23,580 nucleotides of DNA from Brevibacillus sp. (GTDB lineage: Bacteria; Bacillota; Bacilli; Brevibacillales; Brevibacillaceae): the NCBI GenBank assembly GCA_029240815.1, contig JARDZO010000073.1, forward strand, positions 1 to 23,580, in the 5' to 3' direction. Below, piece after piece: positions 8,497 through 16,898 of the stretch (positions are counted from its first letter, which is position 1; each line of letters starts with the position of its first letter). Under the pieces are notes generated by a model. The model searched no databases. It saw only the letters and a list, made by a program, of their open reading frames with translations, and was not told where the DNA came from. A program made the position numbers and the translations under genes.

Positions 8497-9641
8497 GCCG
8501 CAACGCCCTTCTCATCTATTCTTCGGACTACACAAACTACTACTTTCATGACGAACATCCATTTAATCAGCGGCGTCTGCTCCTCATGCATGATCTGATG
8601 CGCATGTACGGAATCCTTTCTGAATCTGATATTCTGCCACCGCGCTACGCGACCGATGACGAGTTGGCGATGGTTCACGACGCACGTTACATACAGTTCA
8701 TACGCGATCAGGGGCATAGCGACACAGAGCTTCCTCTCGCCGCCAGCTATGGTGTAGGTACAGAAGACGTTCCCTGCTTTGCCAACATGCACGAGTCAGC
8801 CTCCCTCATTGCTGGAGGAACACTGAATGCCGTGGAAGCCGTGATGAGCGGTCAAGCCGAGCATGCATTCAACCCTGCTGGTGGCTTACATCACGCCTTT
8901 CGCGGACGTGCTTCCGGATTTTGCATTTACAATGATTGCTCCGTCGCGATTGCCTATCTGCGCAAAAAGTGGAATGCACGGGTCCTGTACATCGATACCG
9001 ATGCCCATCACGGGGATGGTGTTCAATGGGCTTTTTACGATGATCCCCATGTTTTGACCGTCTCCATTCACGAAACGGGAAAGTACTTGTTTCCCGGCAC
9101 CGGAAATCTGACCGAACGCGGCGATGGAAGCGGTTACGGTTATTCCGTGAATGTCCCTCTCGATGCCTTCACGGAAGACGAATCGTTCCTCGATATTTAT
9201 CAGGAGCTAGTCACCAAGCTCGCTCGAGGATTCAAGCCAGATGTCATTTTGACGCAAAACGGCTGTGATGCCCATGCGTACGATCCGCTCACCCACCTGT
9301 CCTGTTCGATGAAAATCTATCAGGCTATTCCCCGTCTCGCTCATCAGCTGGCACATGAGCTGTGTGACGGACGCTGGATCGCTGTGGGTGGCGGTGGCTA
9401 CGATATTTGGCGGGTCGTTCCGCGTGCCTGGACCTTATTGTGGAGCGAAATGACGGATCAACCCCTGACGGACGGGCCACTCCCAGAAGCATGGGGCGAA
9501 CGGTGGCAACCCCATTCTGAGCTTGTTCTACCCAAGCGCTTGTTTGATGAACCATTCCCAGCCATTCCTCGCCGGGATGAAATTACGCAAAAGAACAAGG
9601 TGACGTTAGAACGTGCTATGATGTATGCCCCTGTTGAATGA
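8493..9641 (+). CDS. acuC: Protein deacetylase AcuC (class I HDAC-like)
   Basis: This 382-residue zinc-dependent deacetylase is of the arginase/HDAC fold. In B. subtilis, AcuC removes the acetyl group that AcuA puts on AcsA. Catalytic features are intact: the His pair in GGLHHAF (H133, H134), metal ligands D170 and H172 in IDTDAHHGDG, D259 in QNGCDAH, and catalytic Tyr303 in GGGGYD. The start is GTG in a GTGA overlap with the acuB stop, with GGGAGGG at about eight bases, which indicates translational coupling. The length is typical of the family. A bidirectional terminator follows at 9663. Confidence 0.95.
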   Translation: MSRNALLIYSSDYTNYYFHDEHPFNQRRLLLMHDLMRMYGILSESDILPPRYATDDELAMVHDARYIQFIRDQGHSDTELPLAASYGVGTEDVPCFANMHESASLIAGGTLNAVEAVMSGQAEHAFNPAGGLHHAFRGRASGFCIYNDCSVAIAYLRKKWNARVLYIDTDAHHGDGVQWAFYDDPHVLTVSIHETGKYLFPGTGNLTERGDGSGYGYSVNVPLDAFTEDESFLDIYQELVTKLARGFKPDVILTQNGCDAHAYDPLTHLSCSMKIYQAIPRLAHQLAHELCDGRWIAVGGGGYDIWRVVPRAWTLLWSEMTDQPLTDGPLPEAWGERWQPHSELVLPKRLFDEPFPAIPRRDEITQKNKVTLERAMMYAPVE

Positions 9642-9662
9642 GAATTGTCAGAGGGAGCAACC

Positions 9663-9715
9663 AAAAAGCGTGAAGACCTCGTATCCATACCGATACGTTG
9701 CCTTCACGCTTTTTT
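9663..9715. terminator. Bidirectional terminator between acuC and the nucleosidase fusion gene
   Basis: AAAAAGCGTGAAG (9663-9675) is perfectly complementary to CTTCACGCTTTTT (9702-9714), with an inner GTATC/GATAC pairing. It serves the acuABC transcript on plus and the ccpA-mtnN transcript on minus. Confidence 0.88.
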
Positions 9716-9722
9716 CCTTGCG

Positions 9723-10664
9723 TTATGATTGGCTGCCTACCAGCTGTTCGAGCTCAGCTGGCTGGTAACCTTTTACTGCTTTGTCGCCGATGACCGTCAC
9801 AGGTACACCCATGAAGCCAAAGCGCTCTACTTCCTCTTGGTAGTCACGGCTGGTCATGACATCACGCACTTCAAAGGAAATCCCTTTGGCTGTCAGCCAC
9901 TGCTTGACCAGATTGCAGTCAATGCAATTTTGCGTGGAGTAGACAATGACCTTTGCGGCTTCCCTTTCACTGCCGGCCGTAAGCATATTGCGAACGATCA
10001 CGTAGGAACGTTGCGATGCGAGCTTGGTGAATTCCACGAAGTTGACATGGGCTGAACCGTCAGCCTTGTCCGACATGGAACGAACGACAACAAACGGCAC
10101 GTTGTTCATAGCGCAAACCTGGCCGACGGAAGCTCCCTCCATCTCTGTGCAATGAGCTCCGAACTGCTCGTGCAGCCACTGCACTTTTTCACGGCTAGCC
10201 ACGAACTGGTCACCGGACAAAATGCGTCCGCTTACGACTCGAATGCCTGCTTCTAAATCTTTGCCTGCTTCGATCGCCTGTTGCATTAGCTCCTCATCCG
10301 CTTTCCATACCCATTGCTCGGTGAACGGAATTTGGCCAGGCGCAAACCCCAGCGCGGACACATCAATGTCATGCTGGATGCAATCTGTCGATACAACGAT
10401 ATCCCCGATATTCAAATCCGGATGAACCGCACCTGCAACGCCGGTAAAAATGATGCGATCCACCTGGAACTGGTCAATCAAAATTTGTGTGGTGACAGCC
10501 GCATTTACCTTGCCTACACCTGATTTGCAGAGAACGACGGATTTACCTTCCATCTCCCCTTCATAATAGGTGATCCCTGCCTTGGCAGTCTGTTGTGTCT
10601 GTCCCATTGCTTCTAAATACAGCGCGATTTCTTCATCCATCGCGCCGATGATGCCGATCCGCAT
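9723..10664 (-). CDS. mtnN: MTA/SAH nucleosidase fused to a glutaredoxin-like domain
   Basis: This 313-residue two-domain protein is longer than ordinary MTA/SAH nucleosidase (about 230). Residues 1-230 are the nucleosidase, which cleaves adenine from methylthioadenosine and S-adenosylhomocysteine: MRIGIIGAMDEEI with E12, TGVAGAV, the EMEGA segment (M175, E176) and catalytic D199 in RSMSDKADG. Residues 236-313 form a compact glutaredoxin/NrdH-like thioredoxin fold: IVYSTQNCIDC with C247-I-D-C250, GVPVTVIG with the cis-proline P288, and a C-terminal GYQPAELEQLV helix. The fusion is in one open frame with a clear GAGGAGG ribosome site. It lies 42 bases after ccpA with no terminator between, so the two are probably co-transcribed. 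The redox tail may reduce or recruit a partner of the activated methyl cycle; that is inference. Confidence 0.92.
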   Translation of the reverse strand: MRIGIIGAMDEEIALYLEAMGQTQQTAKAGITYYEGEMEGKSVVLCKSGVGKVNAAVTTQILIDQFQVDRIIFTGVAGAVHPDLNIGDIVVSTDCIQHDIDVSALGFAPGQIPFTEQWVWKADEELMQQAIEAGKDLEAGIRVVSGRILSGDQFVASREKVQWLHEQFGAHCTEMEGASVGQVCAMNNVPFVVVRSMSDKADGSAHVNFVEFTKLASQRSYVIVRNMLTAGSEREAAKVIVYSTQNCIDCNLVKQWLTAKGISFEVRDVMTSRDYQEEVERFGFMGVPVTVIGDKAVKGYQPAELEQLVGSQS

Positions 10665-10706
10665 AACTATAACCTCCTCTTGCTGGTCAATCCGTCGGTA
10701 CCATCA

Positions 10707-11717
10707 TTATGCTTGCTCGGGTCTGGTACTCTCTCTGTATTCGATTCGATGTGGCAGCAGCACGACATGCTCCTCCACATTCTCATTGTTCATGTACTTC
10801 GTCAACAAGCGCATCGCTACAGCACCGATATCATACATCGGCTGCACCACGGAAGTCAGACGCGGGCGCACCATTTCAACCAGACGGATGTTGTCATGTC
10901 CGATCACTTCGATATCACCAGGTACATTCTGTCCTGAATCTTGAATGGCATGGATCGCCCCAATCGCCATCTCATCGTTTGCGGCAAAAACAGCAGTTGG
11001 CGGATCAGCCAGCTTCAAAAACTCTTTGGTTTTCGTAAGTCCTGACTCGTAGAAGAAATTGCCATTTGCTACGAGCTCTTCCTGCAAGCCGATTCCTGCA
11101 TCGATCAGCGCCTTTTTATATCCTTCAAAGCGCATCAGACCGCTTAGCGGATCGTTCAGAGGTCCAGTAATCATAGCAATCCGCTTGTGACCACGATCGA
11201 TCAAAGCCTGTGTCGCATCGTATCCAGCCTGGAAGTGATCAATACTCACGGATGGCAGCGCATTGTCTGCATCGCGTGTCGCGGCCAGTACAGTGGGCAC
11301 GGTAGTGCTCGTGAGCGCCTGCAAGTGGTCTTCCTTGATTTCTGCACCCATGAACAACAGCCCGTCCACCTGTTTCTCAAGCAAGGTATTAATCAATTGC
11401 AATTCCTTTTCCATCCGTTGGTCGGAGTTGCAGAGAATGATATTGTACTTGTACATGGTCGCGATATCTTCAATACCGCGAGCCAACTCTGAAAAGAACA
11501 GACTGGAGATATCCGGGATAATGACACCGACAGTTGTTGTTTTCTTGCTGGCGAGTCCGCGCGCGACTGCATTAGGACGATATCCCAATCGTTCAATTGC
11601 AGCCAGCACCTTTTTCCGGGTCAACGGTTTCACGTTGGGATTTCCGTTAACAACCCGTGAGACCGTCGCCATCGAAACCCCCGCTTCTCTTGCCACGTCG
11701 TAGATCGTAACCGGCAT
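10707..11717 (-). CDS. ccpA: Catabolite control protein A
   Basis: This 336-residue LacI/GalR-family regulator is nearly identical in layout to Bacillus CcpA. It has an N-terminal helix-turn-helix ([20 protein letters not shown]), the hinge helix in GLASKK, and a periplasmic-binding-protein-like core with the C-terminal [18 protein letters not shown] segment that contacts HPr-Ser-P. It binds cre sites and mediates carbon catabolite repression or activation. A GTG at 11720 lies directly upstream in frame, but the ATG at 11717 has better spacing to GAGGG, so it is preferred. The gene lies near acuABC as in B. subtilis, where those genes are CcpA targets. A csoR-type gene is 116 bases upstream. 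Confidence 0.96.
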   Translation of the reverse strand: MPVTIYDVAREAGVSMATVSRVVNGNPNVKPLTRKKVLAAIERLGYRPNAVARGLASKKTTTVGVIIPDISSLFFSELARGIEDIATMYKYNIILCNSDQRMEKELQLINTLLEKQVDGLLFMGAEIKEDHLQALTSTTVPTVLAATRDADNALPSVSIDHFQAGYDATQALIDRGHKRIAMITGPLNDPLSGLMRFEGYKKALIDAGIGLQEELVANGNFFYESGLTKTKEFLKLADPPTAVFAANDEMAIGAIHAIQDSGQNVPGDIEVIGHDNIRLVEMVRPRLTSVVQPMYDIGAVAMRLLTKYMNNENVEEHVVLLPHRIEYRESTRPEQA

Positions 11718-11803
11718 CACACACCCTCACTTTCCCCATTAAATGGTTTTCATAATCATTTTCATAAATATATGCACCTATGATACGACAAGCCGTACAT
11801 GGT

Positions 11804-11817
11804 TGCAATCGTTTTTA
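11804..11817. promoter_or_regulatory. Possible cre-like site upstream of ccpA
   Basis: TGCAATCGTTTTTA matches the degenerate cre consensus TGWNANCGNTNWCA at all but two positions. It sits between csoR and ccpA and could mediate autoregulation. The match is imperfect, so this is tentative. Confidence 0.25.
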
Positions 11818-11833
11818 GCTTGTCTATACCGTG

Positions 11834-12142
11834 TTACTTCATTAATTTATTCATCGTTTTCAGCAGCTCGTCGATAACTTCATTGTCCCCTTGCTGAATG
11901 CGTTCCATGACACAGCTTCGCATATGTCCTTCGAGGAGAATTTTACCTACTCCATTCAGTGCGGACTGTACGGCAGCAATCTGGTTCAAAATGTCATCGC
12001 AGTACACATCTTTTTCTACCATGCCGCGAATCCCGCGAATTTGACCTTCCACCCGATTGAGGCGGGACACGAGATTCGACTTGATTTTGTCCGTACGCAC
12101 AGTGGCTCGATCTGACGAGCAGCATTGGTCATGTTCATTCAT
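11834..12142 (-). CDS. csoR: CsoR-family copper-responsive repressor
   Basis: This 102-residue all-helical regulator belongs to the CsoR/RcnR family. The copper-binding triad is in the canonical order and spacing: C48 in KDVYCDDIL, H73 and C77 in EGHMRSC (25 and 4 residues apart, as in CsoR C36-H61-C65). Persulfide-sensing CstR proteins lack the histidine, so copper sensing is favoured. An extra CC pair lies at residues 7-8. The ribosome site is AAGGGGGA before the ATG at 12142. No copZ or copA neighbour is present, and no typical GC-rich CsoR operator palindrome was found upstream, so its target is probably elsewhere. No terminator separates it from ccpA, so read-through is possible. Confidence 0.85.
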   Translation of the reverse strand: MNEHDQCCSSDRATVRTDKIKSNLVSRLNRVEGQIRGIRGMVEKDVYCDDILNQIAAVQSALNGVGKILLEGHMRSCVMERIQQGDNEVIDELLKTMNKLMK

Positions 12143-12210
12143 CTGGCACTATCCCCCTTCTAGCGATACCAGTACGTAATCCTAGCTTACTTGGTCGCCA
12201 CTTGTTCGTC

Positions 12211-12250
12211 AAATAAGAAGAGGTCTCTCCCGCAAGCAGGAAAGACCTCT
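12211..12250 (-). terminator. Terminator after aroA
   Basis: On minus, GAGGTCTTTCC and GGAGAGACCTC (complements of 12239-12249 and 12220-12230) form a stem with one mismatch, followed by TTCTTATTT. It separates aroA from csoR. Confidence 0.75.
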
Positions 12251-12271
12251 ATCCACATCACACGTATCGGA

Positions 12272-13369
12272 TTAACCTCTTGCGGCGACTACTTCGCCTT
12301 TGTACAGACCAGAAGCCAGCAGAGAGTCAACAAACTCGTTGAAGTCCGGGATGTTCAGCTGTTGCTTCGCATCGGACAACGCTACGTCTGGATCAGGGTG
12401 AACTTCGACCATGATTCCATCAGATCCGACAGCGATACCCGCTTTTGCTGTAGGCAGCAACAAATCACGACGACCCGTGGAGTGAGTCACGTCCACGAAT
12501 ACAGGCAAGTGAGTCTCTTGCTTCAGTAGTGGTACTGCAGAAATGTCGAGCGTGTTGCGGGTAGCTTTTTCGTACGTGCGGATACCGCGCTCACACAGCA
12601 TGACTTGCGAATTACCTTCAGACAAAATGTACTCTGCCGCGTAAATGAATTCTTCAATCGTTGCGGACAGGCCACGCTTGAGGAGAATGGGCTTGTTGAG
12701 GCGACCTGCTGCTTTGAGCAGTTCGAAGTTTTGCATGTTGCGCGCACCGATTTGGATGACGTCGATGTAATTGCTCGCCATTTCCAGGTCGCCCGGTGTT
12801 ACAATCTCACTGATCGTAACGAGGTTGTACTCATCACCGATACGCTTGAGAATTTGCAAGCCTTCTTCACCCAGACCTTGGAAGTCGTATGGAGAAGTAC
12901 GAGGCTTGTATGCACCGCCACGCAGCGTGCGCAGACCACGCTTGATGTGGTTTTCTGCTACAGCCTTTACTTGCTCGTAGCTCTCTACAGAGCAAGGACC
13001 TGCGATCAAGATCGGATTGCCAGCGCCGAATTCCACGCCTTTTACCGTGATCACTGTATCTTCTGCCTGTTTTTTACGGCTGACAAGCAGTACTTTCTTC
13101 TTATCATCGTTTTGCAGGTCGAGAGAAACTTGGAAGATTTGTTTGAACAAATGACGAACGGTGCTGTCATTGAAAGGACCTTTGTTGTTTTCTACCAGCA
13201 GGTTGAGCATTTGGCGCTCGCGCTCTGGGTCAAAACGATTGCTGCCCTGTTTTTCTTTTTCTTTGCCCAGCTCTTGTACCAATGTCGCGCGCTTGTTGAT
13301 CAGATCAAGAATTTGCAGGTTGATCTCATCGATCTGTTTGCGCATGGTGTCGATCAAATCGTGTGCCAT
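12272..13369 (-). CDS. aroA: Bifunctional chorismate mutase / DAHP synthase
   Basis: This 365-residue enzyme catalyses the first step of aromatic amino acid synthesis (phosphoenolpyruvate plus erythrose 4-phosphate to DAHP) and carries a fused AroQ-type chorismate mutase. The N-terminal helical domain (about 1-90; [19 protein letters not shown]...[10 protein letters not shown]) is the mutase and acts as the feedback-regulatory domain in Bacillus. The C-terminal barrel (about 100-360) has [41 protein letters not shown] and [14 protein letters not shown]. subtilis calls this gene aroA (also aroG); it is not EPSP synthase. It has its own promoter and terminator. Position after ccpA is conserved in Bacillus. 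Confidence 0.96.
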   Translation of the reverse strand: MAHDLIDTMRKQIDEINLQILDLINKRATLVQELGKEKEKQGSNRFDPERERQMLNLLVENNKGPFNDSTVRHLFKQIFQVSLDLQNDDKKKVLLVSRKKQAEDTVITVKGVEFGAGNPILIAGPCSVESYEQVKAVAENHIKRGLRTLRGGAYKPRTSPYDFQGLGEEGLQILKRIGDEYNLVTISEIVTPGDLEMASNYIDVIQIGARNMQNFELLKAAGRLNKPILLKRGLSATIEEFIYAAEYILSEGNSQVMLCERGIRTYEKATRNTLDISAVPLLKQETHLPVFVDVTHSTGRRDLLLPTAKAGIAVGSDGIMVEVHPDPDVALSDAKQQLNIPDFNEFVDSLLASGLYKGEVVAARG

Positions 13370-13431
13370 GTCTCTCCACTCTCCTCTTTCTTTATGTGCT
13401 GATTACAGGTACTTATCGATAAATTAGGGTA

Positions 13432-13460
13432 ATTATAATCGATTCATTCTCCCTTGTCAG
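13432..13460 (-). promoter_or_regulatory. Sigma-A promoter of aroA
   Basis: On minus, CTGACA (complement of 13455-13460), a 17-bp spacer and a perfect TATAAT (complement of 13432-13437) lie about 60 bases before the aroA start. Confidence 0.8.
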
Positions 13461-13631
13461 CAGTTTAGCGCCAAAAAGCGCGAAAGTAAATTGCAAATGT
13501 TTTTCAAATCTTCGCCACAAGTACAGAAGATTCCTTGATTCGACAGGATTCTCCTTCAAACGAGTCGAATAATTGGATATAAGTACATATACTTGCACTT
13601 TATTCATCCAGAACGAGGAGTGACCTAACCT

Positions 13632-15806
13632 TTGTCTGAGCATACAGAAACAGCCAAACAAGAGCTGATTTTTTCTTTAGATATCGGAACTCGCAGCGTG
13701 GTTGGCCTGATCGTGGAAGCGACTGGAGAACAGTACCGCGTCCTGGACTGCGCTATCCGCGAGCATGACGAGCGCTCGATGCTAGACGGACAAATCCATG
13801 ATATTGTTGCTGTCGCCAAGGTGATTCAACAAATAAAAGATGAACTGGAACAAAAATACGGAACGCTCCACCAAGTGGCTGTCGCCGCAGCAGGACGTTC
13901 GCTGCGCACACGACGCGTCAAACTGGACATGCCTCTTGCACGCCACGCCTTCATTACACGCGAGGACGTATTGACGCTGGAGTTTGCCGCGGTACAGGAA
14001 GCCCAGGCTGAACTCGCCCAGGAGCTGAAAGATCAGGATGTGACCCGCTATTACTGCGTCGGCTACAGCGTCGTGAACTACCATCTGGACGGCGAGTTGA
14101 TCGGCAGCCTGATTGACCAGCGAGGAGACACAGCGAGCGCGGATGTCATCGCAACCTTTTTGCCACGTGTGGTTGTGGATTCCTTGATCGCTGCCCTAAA
14201 AAGATGCGGTCTGGACATGCAGGCACTGACACTGGAGCCCATCGCTGCAATCAACGTTTTGATCCCGGTTACGATGCGCCGTCTAAACATTGCGCTCGTG
14301 GATATTGGTGCGGGTACGTCAGACGTTGCATTGACCGAGGATGGCGCCATCACTGCCTACGGTATGGTCCCTGTCGCTGGCGATGAGATCACCGATGCGC
14401 TCATGAATGCGTATCTGCTCGATTTTCCGATGGCGGAGGAAGCAAAGCGTGTCCTCTCCACACATGACACCGTATCGTTTACTGACATTCTGGGACTCGA
14501 GCACACGCTGTCATCTGCTGAGGTCACAGCCGCGATCGATACCGATATCCATCTGCTGGCAGAGAAAATTGCCTTTAAAATTCTCGAGTTAAATGGAAAG
14601 GCACCGCAAGCCGTCATGCTGATCGGAGGTGGCAGCCTCACCCCTGGATTGACGACAAAAGTGGCCCAGGTGCTGGGCATCCCTGCTGCTCGTGTAGCCG
14701 TCCGGGGTGGCGATGCGATCAAGCAATACGTCGGTGACCATCCGTTGCTGGGAGGACCCGAGTTCGTCACTCCTGTCGGTATCGCAGTGGCTGCTCGTCG
14801 TCACCCTTTACGCTATGTGACGGTCACGGTCAACGATGTTCCTGTACGCATCTTCGACCTGCGCAAAATGACGCTGGGTGATGCGTTGATCGGAGCTGGA
14901 CTGGACATCCGACGCCTATATGGCCGTCCGGGGCTGGCCATGACGGTGACGATCAACGGCAGAATGAAAATGATCCCGGGCAAGCATGGCACCCCGCCCG
15001 TTATCGAAAGAAATGGAGAATCGGCCGGACTGGATGCCCCAGTCGAGGACGGCGATGATATCTTGATCATAGCGGGCAAAAACGGTGAAGATGCCCACAT
15101 ACGAGCAAAGGACTTGCTCGATCAGTTGGACACCCTGGAAATCCACTGCAACGATCTTCCCCTGTCACTGGGCCCTGTCATTTTCATCAACGGTGAGCCT
15201 CAAACACTCGACACTGAGGTCCCGGATCGAAGCGAGGTGGAGATTCGTCTTCCACGCACTGTTGGCGAAGCCTTGCAGATCTCAGGACTTCTAGCTGAGC
15301 CAGCACAGGAAAAGAATCTGTATCATTTCAGTGTAAACGGTCATTCCTACTCGATTCCGGCACAGACCGTCACGATGGAGGTAAATGGTAAACCTGTCAC
15401 GTCTACCGATTACATCCGCCAGGGCGATGAGCTGATTTATCGGGTAGAAAACGTCGCACTGCCCGCCATTCGCGATGTGATCCCTCTCGAGGAGTGGGTG
15501 CAGGAAACGATCACCGTACACTTCAACGGAGAACGCGTGGTACTGCCAGTAGCACAGGTCACCATCACGATGGATGGGCGAACAGCGCAGGCGGAGGATG
15601 TGATCAGTGATGGTGCAGTCATCACTGTCAAGTCTTCTCCGGCCTCCACTCCCGTCTTTAGCGATGTATTCCGCTTCGTCGATGTATCGCTCGAAAAGCC
15701 GGATCGTGAAAGCATTACCGGATTTGTCATGCTAGTAAACGGTGAGCTCTCATCTTTCCAGACAGAGCTTAAGAGTGGCGACAAGCTCGAATTATATTGG
15801 GATTGA
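13632..15806 (+). CDS. FtsA/PilM-like actin-fold ATPase with C-terminal beta-rich repeats
   Basis: This 724-residue protein has an N-terminal FtsA-like domain (about 10-390). Nucleotide-binding motifs are intact: phosphate-1 SLDIGTRSVVG (15-25), phosphate-2 VDIGAGTSDVAL (223-234) and adenosine loop LIGGGSLTPG (330-339). The rest (about 395-724) is a chain of beta-rich units, each with a V/I-N-G or similar turn and a closing GD-x-L-x-I strand, for example INGRMKM...EDGDDILII, VNGKPV...RQGDELIYRV, MDGRTA...SDGAVITV and VNGELS...KSGDKLELYW. It lacks the C-terminal membrane helix of FtsA. The start is TTG with GAGGAG 11 bases upstream; no in-frame ATG lies before the phosphate-1 motif. Upstream, TATACT at 13588-13593 may be its -10. 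Function is unknown; a cytoskeletal or envelope-assembly role is a guess. Confidence 0.82.
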   Translation: MSEHTETAKQELIFSLDIGTRSVVGLIVEATGEQYRVLDCAIREHDERSMLDGQIHDIVAVAKVIQQIKDELEQKYGTLHQVAVAAAGRSLRTRRVKLDMPLARHAFITREDVLTLEFAAVQEAQAELAQELKDQDVTRYYCVGYSVVNYHLDGELIGSLIDQRGDTASADVIATFLPRVVVDSLIAALKRCGLDMQALTLEPIAAINVLIPVTMRRLNIALVDIGAGTSDVALTEDGAITAYGMVPVAGDEITDALMNAYLLDFPMAEEAKRVLSTHDTVSFTDILGLEHTLSSAEVTAAIDTDIHLLAEKIAFKILELNGKAPQAVMLIGGGSLTPGLTTKVAQVLGIPAARVAVRGGDAIKQYVGDHPLLGGPEFVTPVGIAVAARRHPLRYVTVTVNDVPVRIFDLRKMTLGDALIGAGLDIRRLYGRPGLAMTVTINGRMKMIPGKHGTPPVIERNGESAGLDAPVEDGDDILIIAGKNGEDAHIRAKDLLDQLDTLEIHCNDLPLSLGPVIFINGEPQTLDTEVPDRSEVEIRLPRTVGEALQISGLLAEPAQEKNLYHFSVNGHSYSIPAQTVTMEVNGKPVTSTDYIRQGDELIYRVENVALPAIRDVIPLEEWVQETITVHFNGERVVLPVAQVTITMDGRTAQAEDVISDGAVITVKSSPASTPVFSDVFRFVDVSLEKPDRESITGFVMLVNGELSSFQTELKSGDKLELYWD

Positions 15807-15810
15807 TGTA

Positions 15811-15848
15811 AAAAGAGCTGCTGACTCGAGGGAGTCAACAGCTCTTTT
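15811..15848. terminator. Bidirectional terminator (FtsA-like / brxC)
   Basis: AAAAGAGCTG (15811-15820) pairs with CAGCTCTTTT (15839-15848), with an inner GACTC/GAGTC stem. It serves the convergent FtsA-like gene and brxC. Confidence 0.88.
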
Positions 15849-15859
15849 GATTTGTTTGG

Positions 15860-16186
15860 TTAGGCCTTCAATGCTTGAGCAATGGCATCCTTAGTGATTT
15901 TCCAATGAGAGGTGTGCCATTTTACTTGTCCGTCCTCCAGCAAAAAGAGTTGCGGGGACTCATGCTTGATCTCAAAACGCTCGGCTACTGCGTTGGAAAC
16001 GGGGCGGTCTTCAATCACGTGAATAACAGCCGCAGGAACGGATTGATCCTGTAAAAAAGTTTGAAATTCCGAATAGGCTGTAGCACTAATCGGGCAAGTC
16101 GTACTATGCTTGAACAAGAGTCTTTTACCGCTATCTGCAACAAACTGATCCAATTCCTCTGTAGAGTGCAATTGCTTTTGTGCCAT
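15860..16186 (-). CDS. brxC: Monothiol bacilliredoxin BrxC (YtxJ)
   Basis: This 108-residue thioredoxin-fold protein carries the monothiol motif T-C31-P-I-S in LLFKHSTTCPISATA, followed by a cis-proline segment SPQLFLL. BrxC removes bacillithiol from S-bacillithiolated proteins, working with BrxA/BrxB and bacillithiol. Its presence implies a bacillithiol-using host, in agreement with Bacillales. The ribosome site AAAGGAGAG precedes the ATG at 16186. In B. subtilis ytxJ also follows aroA closely; here the FtsA-like gene separates them. Confidence 0.93.
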   Translation of the reverse strand: MAQKQLHSTEELDQFVADSGKRLLFKHSTTCPISATAYSEFQTFLQDQSVPAAVIHVIEDRPVSNAVAERFEIKHESPQLFLLEDGQVKWHTSHWKITKDAIAQALKA

Positions 16187-16272
16187 TTTCGCATCTCTCC
16201 TTTAAGTTCATTACTATGTGGTTCTCAGTATACATAAACAGACGACGAGAAGTCTATGTTACCGGTGCAGTC

Positions 16273-16301
16273 AAAAGAAAAGACGCCTACTGCCAGGCGC
16301 C
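16273..16301 (-). terminator. Terminator after the YgiT-type zinc-finger gene
   Basis: On minus, GGCGCCT and AGGCGTC (complements of 16295-16301 and 16282-16288) form a 7-bp stem with one G-T pair, followed by TTTTCTTTT. It separates this gene from brxC. Confidence 0.7.
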
Positions 16302-16314
16302 CCTCCCCCTTCTA

Positions 16315-16734
16315 TTACACCATTATCTTTGTCAATCGTTCTCGAAGCTCCAGCATCCATCTCTCGTCGCCCAATGATTGCGCCAGTAAAAATAAGTCCA
16401 AGAGTTCGTTTACACGCTCACCCAGCACTTCGCGTACAGATGAGTCCATTCCCTCATTGGCAATCAAAACCAATAAGTTGGATAACTCTGACATTTCTTC
16501 GAATTCGATCGCCTTTCGCTCTGGATGTTGCCCCAATTCCTCCATGAGTGCTTTTAGATCGTCTTTAATGACATCCACTACCTGGGAATGGGCACAGCAG
16601 TCGTCCACGCAGACGTGCACCGGTACATTCAGGATTTTGACCCGGTTGCGGTACACGACGTTGCGTAGCACGATTTCCATGTCGTTTCCGCAGCGGCTAC
16701 ATTTCTTCTGCATCATTTCACCTCTATTCCACAT
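16315..16734 (-). CDS. Small protein with YgiT/MqsA-like zinc finger and helical tail
   Basis: The 139-residue product starts with a Cys-rich module: C12-x2-C15 (KCSRCGN) and C42-x3-C46-C47, separated by VVYRNRVKILNVPVHV. This resembles the zinc finger of YgiT/MqsA-type proteins, including the 'xxVPxxVC' strand. The second half (about 55-139) is helical and rich in Leu and Glu, and does not look like the MqsA DNA-binding domain. Two starts are possible: ATG 16734 with GAGGT seven bases upstream, and ATG 16713 after GAGGTG, which would give 132 residues beginning MQKKCSRCG as many finger proteins do. No toxin partner is adjacent, so a toxin-antitoxin role is not supported. Function unknown. 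Confidence 0.72.
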   Translation of the reverse strand: MWNRGEMMQKKCSRCGNDMEIVLRNVVYRNRVKILNVPVHVCVDDCCAHSQVVDVIKDDLKALMEELGQHPERKAIEFEEMSELSNLLVLIANEGMDSSVREVLGERVNELLDLFLLAQSLGDERWMLELRERLTKIMV

Positions 16735-16835
16735 ATGTATACCTCTGTACTATTCGAGAAACCTCTCTTCAATCCTGCTAAACCTTTGGTGGTACATGGT
16801 GGATACAGTGGCAGATAAAGAAAGCGAAATGCAAA

Positions 16836-16868
16836 CAAAAACGATGCCCTTTTGAGGCATCGCTTTTT
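16836..16868. terminator. Terminator after the 77-residue Cys-rich protein gene
   Basis: CGATGCC (16842-16848) pairs with GGCATCG (16856-16862), flanked by an A-run on the left and CTTTTT on the right. It ends the minus-strand gene at 16899 and would also work on plus. Confidence 0.78.
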
Positions 16869-16898
16869 GCTGGACCCATTCGTATAAACGTTGGCAGA

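Noticed and set aside
12605..13402. 265-residue ORF on plus opposite aroA
   Set aside because: Antisense to a certain gene and rich in Cys/Phe; no family similarity.
16256..16855. 199-residue plus ORF opposite the YgiT-finger gene
   Set aside because: Ser/Arg-rich shadow, crosses two terminators.
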